From the NCBI GenBank assembly GCA_019155205.2, contig JAHNZQ020000181.1, forward strand, positions 670,113-734,112: a DNA stretch of 64,000 bases, read 5' to 3'. The position numbers were made by a program, and so were the translations under genes. The stretch is from Gracilaria vermiculophylla. Its lineage: Eukaryota; Rhodophyta; Florideophyceae; Gracilariales; Gracilariaceae. The notes under the pieces are model-generated. The model ran no database searches. It was not told where the DNA came from and saw only the letters and a program-made list of their open reading frames with translations. Numbering within the stretch: the first letter of the stretch is position 1; the number at the start of each line of letters is the position of its first letter. This document shows positions 59,991 to 64,000 of the stretch, in pieces.

Positions 59991-62731
59991 CTATCTCGCC
60001 GATGATGCTCCGCTCTCACCTTTGCGCTCTGCCCCGTCGCTCCCTCGCGAACCTTGCTGCGAACTTGACAAAGCATCTACTCTACCTGTGTCGTTCCATT
60101 CCACATATTCTTCGTCGTCCGAAGAGTCTGCAGCATCGTCCACCACAGAAATGACATTGGAGGCCAACTGCATGAGATTGGTCTCTGACGAAAGCGGTCC
60201 AGACTCCTCTTCAATTTCCGTGACAGCGCCATCAAGAGAGGCTGAGCCCGGCTCATTGTCCGCAACCTTCAAGGCCTTCAACCTATCAGCAGCTTCCGTC
60301 ATCGACTTGGTGCGCGTGTCCGCAAACGCCTCATATGTCTCCTCTTCATCCGACGACGAATCGACAGTGTCAATGACGTCGGCCAGTTCAACCTCGCGCG
60401 GTTGTTGCTGAAGCTTGGACATGTACGCCTTTTGGCTGCGGTCTCGACTGTTTTCCTTCGATACTTTACGTGTTCTTCTGCTGTCTTCCGCTTCGACGGG
60501 GTCTGTGATGGGTTTGACAACCTCCACCTCTTCGTCTTGCTTGGCCAGACGCGCTCTCATTTCCCGCGGAATGTCGTGATCGACCGGTTTGGCATTGGGC
60601 GCATCTTCGTCGTCGCCGGCAAACTGCTCCAAGTCGTCGACATCAACGGGCTTGATCTCTTCATCCTCATCGTCGATTTCGTTGCCCGCTTTGGGCGGGT
60701 TCTGCATCAACGAGATTTGCATGGAACCGGAGCCGTCGCCAAACTGGTCCGAAAAGCTCATGGCGCCCATCTCAAGCAAGTCGGTGGCCTCCGCCTCGTC
60801 CTCCGAGCGCACGTCGCACAGCGGGGTGAGCTCCAGCTGCTGCGCCGGAGAGAGTGCCTCTGCGGCAAACACCGCAAAGGCGTCGAGCTGCGAGCGCTCC
60901 GGCAGGTCAGAGGGCTCATCGCCGTCGTCCTTGCGCGTTTCAATGTAAAACTGCAACGCAGTGCCGATGCGAATGAGGTGGCCCATGTACCCGGCGCGCG
61001 ACCCCCGTCTGTTGTTGTCCTCCTGCGGAGTGTGGGCGTTCTGCGACCACGAGTCGATAAGCCACGGGATAACGCCCGCGTCGAACCAGGCCTTCCTCGC
61101 CGACCGGCCAAACTCGATCTCGTCCATCGCCGTCACAATCGACCTCATCACAATGCCGTGCAGCATCGAACTCCACTGGTGCGTGCTGAACAGCGCCAGA
61201 AGCTTGCCCGGGACGCCCAACTTGATGATCTGGCGCGCGGTGTCCGGCGAGGCGTTCTTCATGCACGCGACGAAAAACTCGGCCACCTTGAGGCGCAGCG
61301 AGCCCAGCGGCGCGCGCGGCGGCGGCGGCGACGCGCGCGCGGCGGGCTGGCTGTCGCCAAGCATCTCGCACAGGCGCGGGAAGCGCAGCGCCAGCTCGCG
61401 CTGCAGCGCGTCGGTGTTGACAAGCGGGTCGCCCGCCTTCTTGTGGGCGAGTTCCGGCAGCGGCTTGGGCTTGAGCGGCTGCTGCCTCTCGCTGGTCTCC
61501 GCCTTGGCGGCGGCGTACGCGGCGACGATTCCGGAGCCGAAGCTCTTGTGCGACATGGCCTTGCCGACGCCGATGGTGACGGGGCGAATGGCGGTGTTGT
61601 GCGCAAACTCGGCGGCGTCGGCGTCGTCGTCGCGGAACACGTTGGCGTCGAGCGTCATGAGGTCGGCGGCCAGCGCCAGGCCGTGCAGCAGGGCGGAGCT
61701 GTTGCGGTGGCTGAACGCGTGCACCCTCTGCTCGTTGGTGGCCGGCTGCTCCGGGGCGCGCGGCACGCCGTTGGCGTCGACAAGCCCGTTTGAGAAGGCG
61801 TACAGGCCGGCGTCGAGGATGCGCGACACCACTTGCGGGTTGGTGTACGGGCACAGCTTGTCGGGGATGCGCACGCCCAGCTCGGGGAGCTGCATGAGCC
61901 TCTCGGTGACGCCTACGATGGTGGAGGTGACGTTGGCCATGGTTTCCTCGCGCAGGCGCCATTGCTTGGCGCGCAGCTCCTGCGGGGACGCGGCGGTGGC
62001 GGCGCCGCGCGCCGGCTGCGGCTGCGGCTGCGGCTGCGGCTGCGGCTGCGGCTGCGGCTGCGGCTGCGGCTGCGGCTGCGGCTGCGGCTGCGGCAGGTGG
62101 ACGGTCTCGGTGGAGGCGCGCACAAAGCACTGCGCCAGGCCGCCCAGCAGATCGGCATGCTCCAGCAGGGCGAGCGCCTCGTGCGACGGGCGGCGCTGCG
62201 ACAGGTCGTAGAACGAGGAGTCGGACACGTCGAGGATGTTGACGAGCAGCTCGGAGACGGCGTCGCAGTCCATGTGCTTGAGGAAGAGCGGCAGGAAGGA
62301 CGGGCGGGCGGCGAGCTTCTGCAGGAAGCGCGCGCGCTCCGTCTTGAGCACGGTGAGGAAGATCTTGGAGAAGTTCATGACGACGAGCAGCTCGAGACGG
62401 CCCGGGGGCGTGTGGTGCAGGACGGAGAAGAGGCGCGCGATGGCGCGGTCGTCGGCGACGAAGGCGGCGCTGAGCGACTTGTTCTCGGCGGTGAGGAGCT
62501 CGCAGGCGACGTAGGCATGTTTGAGCTGGGTGTCGCGCGAGGGCGGGGAGGGCTGGGCGGAGGGGCTCTGCGGCGATGGCGGGGGCGCGTGGCTGACGGC
62601 GGTGGCGAACTGCTGCGGAGCGGCGATGGGTGGGATGTCGAAGCACTTGTCGAGCAGCTGGTGAATGATGGCGGGGCGGCACAGGTAGTGGACGAGGCGG
62701 GGATTTTCGGCGCGGAGCTCTCTGACGACGT
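59991..62731 (-). CDS. SAPS-domain regulatory subunit of PP6/Sit4-type phosphatase (main exon)
   Basis: About 913 residues after a spliced start. It opens DVVRELRAENPRLVHYLCRP, aligning with the 'D-V-L-Q-E-x-K-A-Q-N-x-K-L-I-x-F' start of the SAPS core; next are CELLTAENKSLSAAFV, NFSKIFLTVLKTERARFLQ and LFLKHMDCDAVSELLVNILD. A Gln-Pro repeat of about 27 residues splits the core. RLGSLRLKVAEFFVACMKN, SSMLHGIVMRSIVTAMDEIE and RAGYMGHLIRIGTALQFYIE are further conserved blocks (human PP6R: GYMGHLTRIAN). The last 250 residues are acidic and Ser-rich. Such proteins direct Sit4/PP6 phosphatase to substrates. Exon 1 is lost in the poly-G run and N gap. Confidence 0.85.
62014..62094 (-). repeat. GGCTGC hexanucleotide repeat coding Gln-Pro
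   Basis: About 13 copies of a 6-bp unit in frame inside the SAPS gene, giving a (QP)n tract in a loop of the helical core. Likely length-variable. Confidence 0.9.
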
Positions 62732-62790
62732 CTGCGGGCGGCAAGCAGCAAGGAAGGAGACGGGGGGGGGCAGTTAGTATGGGGGGCGGT
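62732..62790 (-). other. 3' splice site and TACTAAC branch point of a SAPS-gene intron
   Basis: On the - strand TACTAAC (62779-62773) is followed by a pyrimidine-rich stretch and CAG (62734-62732). The SAPS homology begins exactly at the next base (ACGTCGTC). The branch-to-acceptor distance of about 40 bases is normal. The 5' splice site is not identified, because the intron contains the poly-G run and the gap. Confidence 0.75.
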
Positions 62791-62916
62791 GGGCGGCGGG
62801 AGGTGGGGGGGGGGGGGGGGCGGTACGCATGTGGCCCGCGGAAGGGGCGGCGCGGCGGCACAACGAGCAGCAGTGCGGCGGCGGCGGCGGCGGCGGCGGA
62901 GACGGAGGCGGAAGCG

Positions 62917-62926
62917 NNNNNNNNNN
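62917..62926. other. Assembly gap (10 Ns)
   Basis: Ten N characters next to a 65-base G run; the true length is probably unknown. Confidence 0.95.
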
Positions 62927-62939
62927 GTGGGTGGGCGGT

Positions 62940-63004
<65 letters not shown>
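62940..63004. repeat. 65-base poly-G tract
   Basis: An unbroken run of G on the + strand (C on the SAPS strand), inside the presumed intron or first exon of the SAPS gene. Its length may be inflated by sequencing. Confidence 0.85.
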
Positions 63005-63706
63005 CGGCGGGGGCATCGAGGGTGGTGAGGAGTTGGTTGAGGGGGGAGACGGTGGGATGTGGGGCCATGTGAGCCATGATGGAGGTGCGTACTGCTACAA
63101 GAGCGCGTTGCGCGGGCGGGAACGCCGCGAGCAGGTAGAGAGTCGCGAGCAGGAACGAAATGGTAGCGGCAGAAGGCGGCGCGGGGCGCGGATGGTGGGC
63201 GGGGGGGTGGGGGGGGGGAGGGGGGGGGAGGAGCGGGGGCGAGCCAGAAGCGGCGAAGAGGGGGGGGTGCGGAGGAAGCGTGCGAAGGGTGCGAAGGGAG
63301 CGACGGGTGGGAGCGGGAGGGGGGGAGGGCGCGGCGCGGGAGCGACGCGGTGGAGGGGGCGCGCGGCAGACTGCGCGCACTTGGTGCCACGGGGCGGCGG
63401 GCGGGGGTGGCGGCGGCGCGCTGACACATGTGCGCAGTGGCGCGCGTGGGACGGCGCGCCGCGCCGCGCCGCGCCACGTTGGGCGCACGCGCGCGCGAGA
63501 CCGCGACCGCCGCGGCGCGTTGCATTCGGCGCGACCGTTGCGCGCGCTCCGCCCGCGCGCGCCGTCGCGCCCGCCGCCGCGCCCGCCGCCGCGCCCGCCG
63601 CCCATGGCGCGCCCGCCCGCCGCCGCCGCCGCCGCCGCCGCGCGCGCACTTAAGCCGCGCCGTGCGGCGCCACTCCGCGCCTCCGCCGCCGCGCCGCAAC
63701 GCCGAC
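63005..63706. promoter_or_regulatory. Shared upstream region of SAPS gene and next gene
   Basis: GC- and G-rich. It should contain the first SAPS exon; on the - strand, MAHMAPHPTVSPLNQLLTTLD (63083 down) is a candidate start, but this is not proven. The right part drives the gene at 63707. The short repeats GCCGCGCC and CGCCGCCGCGC near 63560-63645 are low-complexity. Confidence 0.4.
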
Positions 63707-64000
63707 ATGCGCCGGCCGTCGCGAGTGGCGCTGCTGCTGAGCCTCCTGGCGCTGGCGCTGCTGTGGCGGCGCCCCCCCCCGCCGCCCGCGCCGCCCGCCG
63801 TGCGCGCGGCGGCGCGCGGCGCGGCGGCGCTGTGCGAGACGGCGGCGTGCCGGCGCTGCGCGCAGCCGTGCGGCGCGCTGCGCGCGCTGCGCGCGGCGCG
63901 GCGGCGCTGCGGCGCGGCGCTGCCGCTGGCGGCGTCCGTGTGGCCGTGGGACGCGTACGTGCAGTGCGCGGCGCGCGACTGCGCGCCGCTGTTCGCGCGC
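63707..64000 (+). CDS. Start of a type II membrane or secreted Cys-rich protein, partial
   Basis: 98 codons open to the window edge from the ATG at 63707. MRRPSRVALLLSLLALALLW is a basic N-terminus plus a hydrophobic stretch (7-20), a signal anchor or signal peptide. A Pro/Ala-rich stem follows, then a Cys-rich part (Cys in LCETAAC, RRCAQPC, RRRCG, VQCAARDC). The layout fits a Golgi glycosyltransferase or a secreted enzyme; no family can be named from this piece. Codon third positions are almost all G or C, as in its neighbours. Confidence 0.7.
   Translation, partial: MRRPSRVALLLSLLALALLWRRPPPPPAPPAVRAAARGAAALCETAACRRCAQPCGALRALRAARRRCGAALPLAASVWPWDAYVQCAARDCAPLFAR

Noticed and set aside
62014..62094. 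Regular short repeats as a possible CRISPR-like array.
   Set aside because: A simple in-frame hexanucleotide repeat without spacers in a eukaryotic gene.
60940..63708. A 922-codon - strand ORF, and long + strand ORFs, over the SAPS gene.
   Set aside because: Shadow frames; the SAPS homology is in the frame ending at 59991.

Overview
The window looks like nuclear DNA of a eukaryote with a compact genome, most likely a florideophyte-type red alga such as a Chondrus relative (inference). The signs are intron-poor genes on both strands with short shared promoters, a very GC-rich gene block beside a wall of decayed LTR retrotransposons, and protein types that fit (DYRK, MCM7, a Ggc1-like carrier, BRCA2, a SAPS-domain protein). 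Two assembly gaps are present: 100 Ns at 24150-24249 and 10 Ns at 62917-62926.

Positions 1 to about 42,600 are almost entirely mobile elements, mostly broken and nested. In order: a Ty1/copia element cut by the window start (element D, - strand); a full-length copia element (B, 2337-13141, 5-bp target duplication) carrying a full-length Ty3/gypsy chromovirus (A, 3885-9783, perfect CATCA duplication) inside its protease codons; a gypsy remnant (F, 13195-15205); a second gypsy element related to A (E, 15206-18845, - strand); several solo or LTR-like repeats; a Tc1-type DNA transposon (copy 1) split by a complete copia element (C, 25368-30618, two 368-bp LTRs) and again by a solo LTR (31358-32095); a complete Tc1-type element (copy 2, 32627-33906); a copia fragment (G); a piggyBac-type element (about 35163-37972); tandem LTR-like repeats (38160-39870); and a third Tc1 copy (41605-42403).

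From about 42,970 to the right edge lies a dense gene block: DYRK kinase (-), mitoferrin-like carrier (-), MCM7 (+), a Med9-like protein (-), a Ggc1-type GTP/GDP carrier (+), a degenerate hemerythrin-like protein (+), an O-fucosyltransferase-like protein (-), BRCA2 (+), a SAPS-type phosphatase regulator (-) and the start of a type II membrane protein (+). Several pairs are head-to-head: mitoferrin/MCM7, Med9/Ggc1, O-FucT/BRCA2 and SAPS/last gene. MCM7 (replication licensing) and BRCA2 (recombinational repair) are S-phase genes; E2F-like motifs lie upstream of MCM7 and, as a five-copy repeat, upstream of the DYRK gene. Two genes concern mitochondrial iron or GTP transport.

The most unusual signals are in the retroelements. 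Three copia elements appear to be primed by the anticodon half of initiator tRNA-Met, and in two of them the AUG that would pair with the tRNA anticodon is also the apparent gag start codon. The two related gypsy elements share a Gag zinc knuckle with the order C-C-C-H instead of C-C-H-C and a protease motif D-D-G-C instead of D-S/T-G-A.
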